From Prochlorococcus marinus str. MIT 9314 (GTDB lineage Bacteria; Cyanobacteriota; Cyanobacteriia; PCC-6307; Cyanobiaceae): DNA of 64,000 bases. The notes beneath the pieces were generated by a model. It saw only the letters and a list, made by a program, of their open reading frames with translations. It was not told the DNA's origin and searched no databases. Below, one piece after another: positions 56,335 to 64,000 of the stretch; the stretch's first letter is position 1; the number at the start of each line of letters is the position of its first letter. Where the stretch lies: contig NZ_JNAO01000006.1 of NCBI RefSeq assembly GCF_000760035.1, positions 1-64,000 on the forward strand, written 5' to 3'. The position numbers and the translations under genes are program-made.

Positions 56335-57567
56335 TTATAAACTTCTCAATGCAACAATTGGATCTAACTTAGAGGCTCTTTTAGCAGGTAAAACGCCAAA
56401 AATTAGACCTATTGATCCTGAAATGATCATGGTGGAAAAAGTTGTTGTAATTCCTACAGAGGCAGGAAGAGGTGTTATCAGAGATAAAAGAAAAACACCT
56501 GATAATCCAGTCGTTGTTCCAATTAATCCTCCAATTGTAGATAAAATCAATGCCTCAATTAAAAATTGAACTAATATATCTGACTGTTTAGCTCCTATTG
56601 CTTTTCTAAGTCCAATCTCTTCAGTCCTTTCGCTTACAGAAACGAGCATAATATTCATGATTCCTATGCCTCCAACCACTAAAGATACTGCCCCAATACC
56701 AGCCAATAAAAATGTTAGTCCACTTGTTATGTTGGTCACTATATTCAATGCATCTTCTTGAGATCTAACCGCAAAGTCATCATCTCTAATTATTTTATGT
56801 CTTTGCCTTAATAGATTAGTAATCTGAAATTTCGCGGCACTAGTTGCATTTTTATTTATCGCTTCAACACTAATGAAGCTTAAACTTACTCCATAAGTAG
56901 GATCCTTCCCTGTAATCCTATTGACCATTGTGGTTAATGGAATATATGCATTTTTGTCTTGATTACTTCCAAATACAGCACCTTTTGGTTTTAATATTCC
57001 GATAATTTCATAAGTGTGGTCTTTAATTCTGATTTTTTTTCCTAGGGATGAAGATTTATCTTTGAAAAATTCGTCTTTAAGATCTGGACCTATTACAACA
57101 TAACTTCTTGCACTATTAACATCACTTTTTGATAAAAATCTACCCTTATCTACTTCAAAGCTTCTTACTTCTAGAAATTCAGGAGTAACTCCAGCAATTG
57201 ATATATTTAAACTTTTAGAATTTGATTGCACTATTTCGTTAGCAGAGATTTGAGGAGCAACTTTTTTAACTGTTGGGACTTGATTACTTATTGCTATTGC
57301 ATCTTCTAAAACTAGGTTTTTAGGAAATGAAATACCTCTTCTTCTTGTGTCATTATTTCCGGGAACAATGAATAAAACATTGGCACCTAAATTACTTAAT
57401 TGGTTTTTTGCTAATGTTTGAGCACCTCTACCAAGTCCAACAAGTGTAATAACTGAAGCATTTCCGATAATTATCCCCAGCATTGTTAACGAACTTCTCA
57501 ATTTGTTCGAAACTAATGTTTTTGTGGCCATGCCTAAGGCTTCTTTTATTGAGATATTCCTAGACAT
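56335..57567 (-). CDS. MacB/DevC-like ABC transporter permease (FtsX family)
   Basis: 410 residues. The N-terminal helix region (KLRSSLTMLGIIIGNASVI) is followed by a roughly 200-residue periplasmic MacB domain and a C-terminal FtsX block of three helices with VSERTEEIGLRKAIGAKQSD. No ATPase gene lies beside it. It starts 8 bases inside the end of pyk, so pyk and this gene are coupled. Confidence 0.85.
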   Translation of the reverse strand: MSRNISIKEALGMATKTLVSNKLRSSLTMLGIIIGNASVITLVGLGRGAQTLAKNQLSNLGANVLFIVPGNNDTRRRGISFPKNLVLEDAIAISNQVPTVKKVAPQISANEIVQSNSKSLNISIAGVTPEFLEVRSFEVDKGRFLSKSDVNSARSYVVIGPDLKDEFFKDKSSSLGKKIRIKDHTYEIIGILKPKGAVFGSNQDKNAYIPLTTMVNRITGKDPTYGVSLSFISVEAINKNATSAAKFQITNLLRQRHKIIRDDDFAVRSQEDALNIVTNITSGLTFLLAGIGAVSLVVGGIGIMNIMLVSVSERTEEIGLRKAIGAKQSDILVQFLIEALILSTIGGLIGTTTGLSGVFLLSLITPLPASVGITTTFSTMIISGSIGLIFGVLPAKRASKLDPIVALRSL

Positions 57568-59350
57568 ATTTATATTTATCTATTGCATCATCATCTTCAA
57601 TTTGTCCCATGTATATAACACCTTCATTAAGCTGGAGTGTAATAAGGTCGCCATTACTGATTTGATGATTATCGATATTTTCTAAATTACAAATTGTAGA
57701 AATCTTTTTATTATTTTTGTTGAACAAAGCATAAACATCATTAATATTTTGGTTCGTAACAATGCCGGCAATATTTTTACTCAGTGGAATATTTTGCATT
57801 AATTCCTTGGGAACAAATAATATTTCTCCTGGGCAAATTAAGGACATATCAAGATTATTTTTAATTATTCTGGCTTTACCTGTAACACCGATTTCCCCTA
57901 TTGAAATTCCTCTTGATACAATCTTTCTTACTAAACCGACTTTTATTAAATCTGTAGAGCCGCTAATTCCAGTTAATGTACCTGCGGTTTGGACTACTAA
58001 ATCTCCTTGATTTAGGATCCCCATCTCCTGAGCAATTTGCATAGCTAAACTAAAAGTTTTTGCTGTTCTTTGATCATTTTTAACTACTATTGGAGTAACT
58101 CCCCAAACAAGTTGCAATCTTCTCGCTACACTTCTCTCTGTAGTAGTTGCCAAGATAGGTGTTGGTGGTCTGAACTTACTTACATTTCGAGCGGTAGACC
58201 CTGATTTAGTTAAAGGGATTATAGCTCCTGCATCAAGTTGTCTAGCTATATTACTTACTGCTGCACTAATAGCATTTGGGATCGTACTGGGTAAGTGGCT
58301 TTCAATAGCCTTAAGTGGATAATCCCTTTCAATTCTTCTTGCTATGGTTGCCATCGTTTCAACAGCCTCTACAGGATAATCTCCAACTGCAGTTTCGTTT
58401 GAAAGCATTACAGCATCTGTGCCATCAAGAATTGCATTTGCAACATCACTAACTTCGGCCCTAGTTGGTCTTGGGTTAGAAGCCATAGAATCAAGCATTT
58501 GAGTTGCTGTAATTATTGGGATACCTAATGTATTAGCTTTTCTTATTAATTCCTTTTGTAAAAGAGGAACTTCTTCAGCAGGCATTTCTACTCCCAAATC
58601 ACCTCTTGCAACCATAACCCCATCACATAAGGGTAATACTGAATCGATCTGATCAATTGCTTCAAATTTTTCTATTTTTGCGACTACAGGAGTTGAATGC
58701 CCATTTTTGTTTATTAAATCTTTTATCTCATTTATATCGGATGGATTTCTTACGAAACTGAGTGCTATCCAATCAACTCCTTCAGATAAACCGAATTTTA
58801 AATCCTCCTTATCTTTTTCTGTTAATGCTTTTACTGATAATTGAACATCTGGAAAATTAACACCTTTATTGTTTGAAAGAACACCTCCTACAGTTACAAT
58901 GCACTCCAAATTATTAGCTTTTTTATCAACTTTTTCTACAATCATTTCTATTTTTCCATCATCTAAAAGTATTCTTTTCCCTTCGCTAACTTCTTGAGAA
59001 AGTTTGTCATAGGTAACATTTGCAATAGTATTTGTACATTCAACTTCATTTGATGTCAGTGTGAATTTATCGTCTTTTTTAACCTTTACTGGCCCATCTT
59101 TAAAGCGCCCTAGTCGTATTTTAGGTCCTTGAAGATCTTGCAATATTCCAATATCCATATCTAACTTTTTTGATACTTCCCTTATGGTTTTTATTCTTTC
59201 AGCATGATCTTTATGATCTCCATGTGAGAAATTTAATCTGAATGTTGTTACTCCAGCTTTAATTAAATTTGTGATTATCTCTTCAGATTGAGTTGCAGGG
59301 CCAATAGTTGCTACTATTTTAGTTCTTCTTTTTAAATCAATATTCGACAT
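57560..59350 (-). CDS. pyk: Pyruvate kinase with C-terminal extension
   Basis: 596 residues, final step of glycolysis. The (beta/alpha)8 core has TKIVATIGPATQSEEI, VARGDLGVEMPAEEVP and ATQMLDSMASNPRPTRAEVSD. After the allosteric C domain there is an extra stretch (about 480-596) like the phosphohistidine swivel domain that cyanobacterial and Bacillus-type enzymes carry. Regulation is probably by sugar phosphates or ATP. It lies upstream of the MacB-like permease. Confidence 0.95.
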   Translation of the reverse strand: MSNIDLKRRTKIVATIGPATQSEEIITNLIKAGVTTFRLNFSHGDHKDHAERIKTIREVSKKLDMDIGILQDLQGPKIRLGRFKDGPVKVKKDDKFTLTSNEVECTNTIANVTYDKLSQEVSEGKRILLDDGKIEMIVEKVDKKANNLECIVTVGGVLSNNKGVNFPDVQLSVKALTEKDKEDLKFGLSEGVDWIALSFVRNPSDINEIKDLINKNGHSTPVVAKIEKFEAIDQIDSVLPLCDGVMVARGDLGVEMPAEEVPLLQKELIRKANTLGIPIITATQMLDSMASNPRPTRAEVSDVANAILDGTDAVMLSNETAVGDYPVEAVETMATIARRIERDYPLKAIESHLPSTIPNAISAAVSNIARQLDAGAIIPLTKSGSTARNVSKFRPPTPILATTTERSVARRLQLVWGVTPIVVKNDQRTAKTFSLAMQIAQEMGILNQGDLVVQTAGTLTGISGSTDLIKVGLVRKIVSRGISIGEIGVTGKARIIKNNLDMSLICPGEILFVPKELMQNIPLSKNIAGIVTNQNINDVYALFNKNNKKISTICNLENIDNHQISNGDLITLQLNEGVIYMGQIEDDDAIDKYKYV

Positions 59351-59411
59351 ATATAGATAATATTGCTAGATATAAATAAATTTACCATATCCAAAGTTAG
59401 TTATTTAAGTC

Positions 59412-59741
59412 ATGGATTTTAAAACATATCAAAAAAAAGCTAGAGAAACAGCACAATATCCAGATTTAGGCTCAAATAATATTTATCCAACTCTTGGTTT
59501 AGTTGGAGAGGCTGGTGAGGTGGCAGAAAAAGTGAAAAAGGTAATAAGAGATAAAAATGGAATATTTGATAACGAATCAAAATTAGGTATTAAAAAAGAG
59601 TTAGGAGATGTTTTGTGGTACATATCAAATCTTTGTACAGAATTAAATTTCAATTTAGAAGATGTTGCATTACAAAACCTTGAAAAATTAAAATTAAGAG
59701 CTGCTAAAGGGAAGATAAGAGGTTCTGGAGATAATAGATAA
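59412..59741 (+). CDS. MazG-family nucleotide pyrophosphohydrolase
   Basis: 109-residue all-alpha NTP-PPase. The metal site is spread over EAGEVAEKVKK (Glu33, Glu36) and KKELGDVLWYISNL (Glu63, Asp66). The single-domain form cleaves nucleoside triphosphates or related compounds. Related short MazG proteins are also carried by cyanophages. This copy sits in a chromosomal context with no phage genes. Confidence 0.85.
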   Translation: MDFKTYQKKARETAQYPDLGSNNIYPTLGLVGEAGEVAEKVKKVIRDKNGIFDNESKLGIKKELGDVLWYISNLCTELNFNLEDVALQNLEKLKLRAAKGKIRGSGDNR

Positions 59742-59743
59742 GT

Positions 59744-60022
59744 TCAGCTATAACCTAAACTTGCATACTGGAGATTTGTAATTAAATTTTGTATAACATT
59801 TAAAAGTAAAAAAGCTAATAAAGATGAAATATCAAATCCACCTATAGGAGGGATAATACCTCTAAAAATGTTTAAATAAGGATCTGTGATAGAAGTTAAT
59901 GCAGATAAAACACCGTTACTCCAATCAATACCTGGAAACCATGTAAGTAAAATTCTTATTATCAATATGAAAGAATAAATTGATAAAGTTTGGCCCAGAA
60001 CTGCAAAAATCTCAGATAACAT
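59744..60022 (-). CDS. YggT/Ycf19 family membrane protein
   Basis: 92 residues with two helices. RILLTWFPGIDWSNGVLSAL and DPYLNIFRGIIPPIGGFD are the family markers. Cyanobacterial and plastid members (Ycf19/CCB3) take part in thylakoid-membrane complex assembly or nucleoid distribution. The specific role here is not known. Confidence 0.88.
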   Translation of the reverse strand: MLSEIFAVLGQTLSIYSFILIIRILLTWFPGIDWSNGVLSALTSITDPYLNIFRGIIPPIGGFDISSLLAFLLLNVIQNLITNLQYASLGYS

Positions 60023-60060
60023 TATCTTGTCGTAATTTAATATATCCTAACATTTACTTA

Positions 60061-60603
60061 TTATTGCTGCTTATTATTACTGCTTCCTATATTTGAAAGA
60101 TATTCATTACTTACAGCAAAAGTTTGAAAAAACTTTTCTGATAATGATAACCAATAAGATCTACCATCTTTTTGCTTGCGTTTGACGATAAATTTCTTTT
60201 CTAATAATTCTTTAATATGATCATAAGCACCTGAACCTCTAAGAAGTATAAGATCCGATTGTAGGATCTTTTTTTTGATCGCAATAGTAGCCAATGTCCT
60301 TAATTCGGATGTTCTCAAATCTGAAGGAAGTAAATCATCGACAAATTCATTAAGACTAGATTTTAGTTCGAGAGAAAAACTGTTATTAAATGCATTTAAT
60401 TCAATAGCTGAGTTAGGATTAGAGTATTTATTTTTTAGATCTTTAATTGCATCATTTATCGAGTTTATATCAGAATTAGTAATTTCTGAAAGATCCTTTT
60501 TTGTTATTGGTCTGCCTTTCAAATATAGAACAGCTTCAACTTTAGTAACTAGATCTATATCAGATATTGGCGTGGTATTTAGATCAGATTGATTGATTTT
60601 AAT
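60061..60603 (-). CDS. scpB: Segregation and condensation protein ScpB, non-canonical start
   Basis: Winged-helix partner of SMC and ScpA. The frame runs VEAVLYLKGRPITKKDLSEI, then a C-terminal winged helix with LRTLATIAIKKKILQSDLI and RGSGAYDHIKELLEKKFI. The first ATG, GTG or TTG in frame is TTG 60522, which falls inside the conserved VLYLKG segment and would remove the first strand and helix. The open frame continues to a TAA just before position 60627. I place the start at ATT 60603 (about 180 residues), with ATT 60612, ATC 60597 or ATA codons nearby as alternatives. Confidence 0.8.
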   Translation of the reverse strand: MKINQSDLNTTPISDIDLVTKVEAVLYLKGRPITKKDLSEITNSDINSINDAIKDLKNKYSNPNSAIELNAFNNSFSLELKSSLNEFVDDLLPSDLRTSELRTLATIAIKKKILQSDLILLRGSGAYDHIKELLEKKFIVKRKQKDGRSYWLSLSEKFFQTFAVSNEYLSNIGSSNNKQQ

Positions 60604-60633
60604 TACCGAAATCTTTCCTAATTTACCTTAAAT

Positions 60634-62175
60634 TTAATCTGATGCACCAAGAAATAATCTATATGTATCGTTTTGAGTTTCATCCCAAAATTTATAGCCT
60701 AGAAGTCTTACAAATTTATTCCACTCTAAAATCTCATTTTTATCGATTAAAACTCCAATAACAATTTTCCCAACATCAGCACCATAATTTCTATAGTGAA
60801 ATACGCTTATAGACCAATTAGATTTCATATTATTTAAGAAGTTTATTAATGCACCAGGCCTTTCAGGAAACTCAAATCTGTATAAAAGCTCTACAAAGTT
60901 TCTATTATCCATTACTTTAAAATTTTTTGGTAATCTTCCACCTACCATGTGTCTAAGATGATTTTTAGATAATTCATCATCACTTATGTCAATAAATGAG
61001 TACTCCGAATTTCTAAATACATTTAAAAGATTTTTTTTATCATTTAATCCATAGACTTGAACTCCTACAAAGATCTGGGCATTCATAGAATTCGACATCC
61101 TGTAGCTAAATTCAGTTAAATTTCTATTATCAAGTAACTTACAAAAATCAATTAAACTTCCAGCACGTTCTGGAATTTCAACAGCCATCATTACTTCTTT
61201 GCACTCACCAAGTTCTGCTCTTTCTGCGACAAATCTAAGCCGCTCAAAATTCATATTTGCCCCACATGCTATCGCAACCATTTTTCTATTTGAATGATTC
61301 GAAATTAAAATATCTTTTTTCATGCCTGCAATTGATAATGCTCCTGCTGGCTCTAGTATTGATCTCGTATCCTCAAAAACATCTTTTATAGCTGCACATA
61401 TTTCATCAGTATTAACGGTAATCATTTTATCTATATATTTTCTGCCAATATCAAAAGTATTTTTACCGATTTTTTTAACCGCCACTCCATCTGCAAATTG
61501 ACCAACAGAAGATAATTCCACAATTTTTGATTCTTCCAATGATTTTGTCATGGCGTCTGCATCTTCAGGCTCTACCCCAATTATTTTTACCTCAGGCCAT
61601 ATTTTTTTAATATATAAGGATATTCCTGATATCAATCCACCACCACCAACAGCAATATAAATTGCATAGGGTTTTTCCTTTAGTTGCTGTTCAAGTTCAA
61701 TGGCTATAGTTCCTTGTCCTGCTATTACATCTGGATCATCAAAGGGATGAATAAAACATAAATTTCTTTCTTTGCTAATCCTTATTGCTTCTTTGTAAGT
61801 TTCATCATAATTATCACCAAATAATATAACCTTTGCTTTTAACTTTTTCACAGCATTAACTTTTACAAGAGGTGTTGTAATGGGCATTAATATTGTCGCT
61901 TCGCATTTCAGCTTGAGAGCACTAAGAGCAACACCTTGAGCATGATTACCAGCACTTGAAGTTATTACTCCCTGAGAAAGCTGAGAATTGGTGAGCTTAC
62001 TCATTTTGTTATATGCACCTCTTACTTTGAATGAAAATACATCTTGAAGATCTTCTCTTTTTAGAAGAATTTCATTATTAAGTGTATAACTTAAATTATG
62101 AGCTTTCTCTAGGGGCGTTTTTTTTGCTACTTCATAGACTTCAGCTTGAAGTATTTTTTCAAAATAATCATTCAT
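60634..62175 (-). CDS. ilvA: Threonine dehydratase (biosynthetic) IlvA
   Basis: First step of isoleucine synthesis, 513 residues. Lys50 in SFKVRGAYNKM binds PLP, SSAGNHAQGVALSA binds the phosphate and VGGGGLISG closes the site. Two C-terminal ACT-like regulatory domains (about 325-513, each beginning near VAVEIPERAGSLIDF or LYRFEFPERPGAL) would mediate isoleucine inhibition. It diverges from dxs. Confidence 0.95.
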   Translation of the reverse strand: MNDYFEKILQAEVYEVAKKTPLEKAHNLSYTLNNEILLKREDLQDVFSFKVRGAYNKMSKLTNSQLSQGVITSSAGNHAQGVALSALKLKCEATILMPITTPLVKVNAVKKLKAKVILFGDNYDETYKEAIRISKERNLCFIHPFDDPDVIAGQGTIAIELEQQLKEKPYAIYIAVGGGGLISGISLYIKKIWPEVKIIGVEPEDADAMTKSLEESKIVELSSVGQFADGVAVKKIGKNTFDIGRKYIDKMITVNTDEICAAIKDVFEDTRSILEPAGALSIAGMKKDILISNHSNRKMVAIACGANMNFERLRFVAERAELGECKEVMMAVEIPERAGSLIDFCKLLDNRNLTEFSYRMSNSMNAQIFVGVQVYGLNDKKNLLNVFRNSEYSFIDISDDELSKNHLRHMVGGRLPKNFKVMDNRNFVELLYRFEFPERPGALINFLNNMKSNWSISVFHYRNYGADVGKIVIGVLIDKNEILEWNKFVRLLGYKFWDETQNDTYRLFLGASD

Positions 62176-62292
62176 ATATATACTTTTAGCATTAATTATT
62201 AATCTAATAAAACATTACATGATCTATTTAAAAAAAAAATACTCATTTTGCACCTTGACGTTTTAGATTAGATAGATACCAATTTTTGTTAA

Positions 62293-64000
62293 ATGCTTTT
62301 AAGTGAGTTAAGTCATCCAAACCAACTTCATGGCTTAACAGTTTCACAATTAGAGGAAATTGCTTGTCAAATCAGAGAAAGACACCTTCAAGTAGTGTCT
62401 ACTAGCGGTGGACACCTTGGTCCTGGTTTAGGTGTAGTAGAGCTTACATTGGCTTTATATCAAACCCTTGATCTAGATTTCGACAAAGTTGTTTGGGATG
62501 TAGGACATCAAGGTTATCCTCATAAATTAATAACAGGACGTTTCAGTCAATTTGATTCCCTTAGACAACAAAATGGAGTAGCTGGATACCTTAAAAGAAG
62601 TGAAAGTAAATTTGATCATTTTGGTGCTGGACATGCAAGCACCTCTATTTCTGCTGCTTTAGGAATGGCAATAGCAAGAGACAGAAAAGGTGAGAATTAT
62701 AAATGTGTTGCTGTTATTGGAGATGGAGCATTAACTGGAGGAATGGCTTTAGAAGCTATAAATCATGCAGGACACTTACCAAATACTCCTTTAGTTGTTG
62801 TATTAAACGATAATGATATGTCTATTTCACCTCCAGTTGGAGCCCTTTCATCTTACCTAAATAAGGTAAGAGTTAGTCCGCAATTGCAATTTTTATCCGA
62901 TAGTGTTCAAGAAAGTGTAAAAAATATTCCCTTAATTGGTAAGGATATACCAGAAGAATTGAAAAATATTAAAGGAAGCGTTAGACGATTGGCTGTGCCT
63001 AAGGTTGGCGCTGTTTTTGAAGAACTTGGATTTACATATATGGGTCCAATTGACGGTCACGATATTGGAAATTTAGTTAATACTTTTAACGCTGCTCATA
63101 AACTTAAAAAACCAGTACTTGTGCATGTTGTCACAACAAAAGGGAAAGGTTATCCTTATGCAGAAGCTGACCAGGTTGGATATCATGCACAGTCTGCATT
63201 TGATCTGACCACTGGGAAATCTATTCCATCAAAGAAACCTAAACCTGTTAGTTATAGTAAAATATTTGGTCAAACTTTATTAAAAATATGTGAACAAGAT
63301 AGCAAAGTTGTTGGCATTACAGCTGCAATGGCTACAGGTACTGGTTTAGACATATTGCAAAAAAATATTCCAGACCAATATATCGATGTAGGAATTGCAG
63401 AACAACATGCAGTTACTCTTGCGGCAGGAATGTCGTGCGATGGTCTTAAACCTGTTGTAGCTATTTATAGTACTTTTCTTCAACGTGCTTTCGATCAATT
63501 AATTCATGATGTTGGGATACAAAATTTACCTGTATCATTCGTACTTGATAGGGCTGGGATAGTTGGAGCTGACGGTCCTACTCACCAAGGTCAGTACGAT
63601 ATTAGTTATATGAGATCCATACCTAATTTTGTATTGATGGCCCCAAAAGATGAGTCTGAATTACAGAGAATGTTAATAACTTCAATAAACCACAACGGTC
63701 CTACAGCACTAAGAATACCAAGAGGTTCTGGGTTAGGAGTGGCTGTAATGGATGAGGGTTGGGAACCTTTAAATATAGGCGAAGCTGAAATACTTGAAGA
63801 AGGAGAGGATATTTTAATTATTGCGTATGGTTCAATGGTCGCATCAGCTATCGAAACAACAAAGATACTAAAAAATATGAACATTAATGCATGTCTTGTT
63901 AATGCAAGATTTGTGAAACCTCTCGATAAAAATCTTATTATGCCTTTAGCCTGTAGGATTCAAAAAGTTGTAACTATGGAAGAAGGAACCCTAATAGGTG
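62293..64000 (+). CDS. dxs: 1-deoxy-D-xylulose-5-phosphate synthase Dxs (3' end outside window)
   Basis: First 569 codons from ATG 62293 ([14 protein letters not shown]). The frame is open to the end of the window, so the gene continues beyond it. The usual Dxs length is about 620-640 residues. Thiamine diphosphate site [18 protein letters not shown], transketolase region with catalytic Glu in [14 protein letters not shown], and [19 protein letters not shown] are intact. It condenses pyruvate and glyceraldehyde-3-phosphate to start the MEP pathway. Confidence 0.96.
   Translation, partial: MLLSELSHPNQLHGLTVSQLEEIACQIRERHLQVVSTSGGHLGPGLGVVELTLALYQTLDLDFDKVVWDVGHQGYPHKLITGRFSQFDSLRQQNGVAGYLKRSESKFDHFGAGHASTSISAALGMAIARDRKGENYKCVAVIGDGALTGGMALEAINHAGHLPNTPLVVVLNDNDMSISPPVGALSSYLNKVRVSPQLQFLSDSVQESVKNIPLIGKDIPEELKNIKGSVRRLAVPKVGAVFEELGFTYMGPIDGHDIGNLVNTFNAAHKLKKPVLVHVVTTKGKGYPYAEADQVGYHAQSAFDLTTGKSIPSKKPKPVSYSKIFGQTLLKICEQDSKVVGITAAMATGTGLDILQKNIPDQYIDVGIAEQHAVTLAAGMSCDGLKPVVAIYSTFLQRAFDQLIHDVGIQNLPVSFVLDRAGIVGADGPTHQGQYDISYMRSIPNFVLMAPKDESELQRMLITSINHNGPTALRIPRGSGLGVAVMDEGWEPLNIGEAEILEEGEDILIIAYGSMVASAIETTKILKNMNINACLVNARFVKPLDKNLIMPLACRIQKVVTMEEGTLIG

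Noticed and set aside
1-64000. CRISPR arrays, insertion sequences, prophage genes or genomic-island signs
   Set aside because: No regularly spaced repeats, transposase, integrase or phage structural gene was seen. The single tRNA gene has no attachment-site duplication nearby that I can see.

Overview
The window looks like core chromosome of a high-light-adapted Prochlorococcus (marine picocyanobacterium). The sequence is very AT-rich. It carries photosystem assembly genes (Psb28, PAM68-like, GUN4), many cyanobacteria-only small families (DUF1830, DUF1816, DUF3082 and DUF3288 types) and tiny one-helix membrane proteins. It also has a urea-scavenging locus and glucosylglycerate genes, both typical of nitrogen-poor oceans. 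The clade is inferred from protein resemblance only. I see no insertion sequence, integrase, phage gene or CRISPR array.

Layout. Positions 1-81 may hold the end of a gene, followed by a 54-residue protein. Positions 302-5401 are the urea ABC transporter urtABCDE (minus strand), with an NtcA-type promoter before urtA and a strong hairpin between urtA and urtB. Positions 5530-10614 are urease: accessory genes ureEFG (minus) diverge from ureDABC (plus). Positions 10611-15397 hold glucosylglycerate metabolism: a GpgS synthase (minus) diverging from a GH13 phosphorylase, a GpgP phosphatase and a glycerate kinase. Positions 15488-17556 hold DUF1830, small membrane and secreted proteins, uppP and tRNA-Pro. 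Positions 17584-26370 hold msrA, an ABC exporter, trpD, carA, a STAS protein with a non-AUG start, mini-RNase III, an rRNA methyltransferase and gatA. Positions 26455-34790 run from dnaE to dnaG, with rpsO and ruvA between. Positions 34807-36984 are an SOS-type umuDC operon with a LexA-like box and a downstream HExxH protein. Positions 37082-43755 hold rlmH, rsmA, ispE, pdhB and secDF. Positions 43759-48816 hold an AI-2E family protein, psb28, mnmH, GUN4, an anti-sigma kinase and a methyltransferase. Positions 48919-50340 are glnA with a second NtcA-type promoter. Positions 50554-59350 hold an aminotransferase, tadA, a PLP decarboxylase, a GTPase-lspA-bioY group, an ABC permease and pyk. Positions 59412-64000 hold mazG, yggT, scpB, ilvA and the first 569 codons of dxs.

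How the parts work together. Urea is imported (Urt), split by urease to ammonium and CO2, and the ammonium is fixed by GlnA. urtA and glnA carry nearly identical NtcA-like promoter cores. Next to urease lies a set of four enzymes that on paper can make the nitrogen-free solute glucosylglycerate and take it back to glucose-1-phosphate and a phosphoglycerate. dxs and ispE belong to isoprenoid synthesis. pyk and pdhB belong to pyruvate metabolism.
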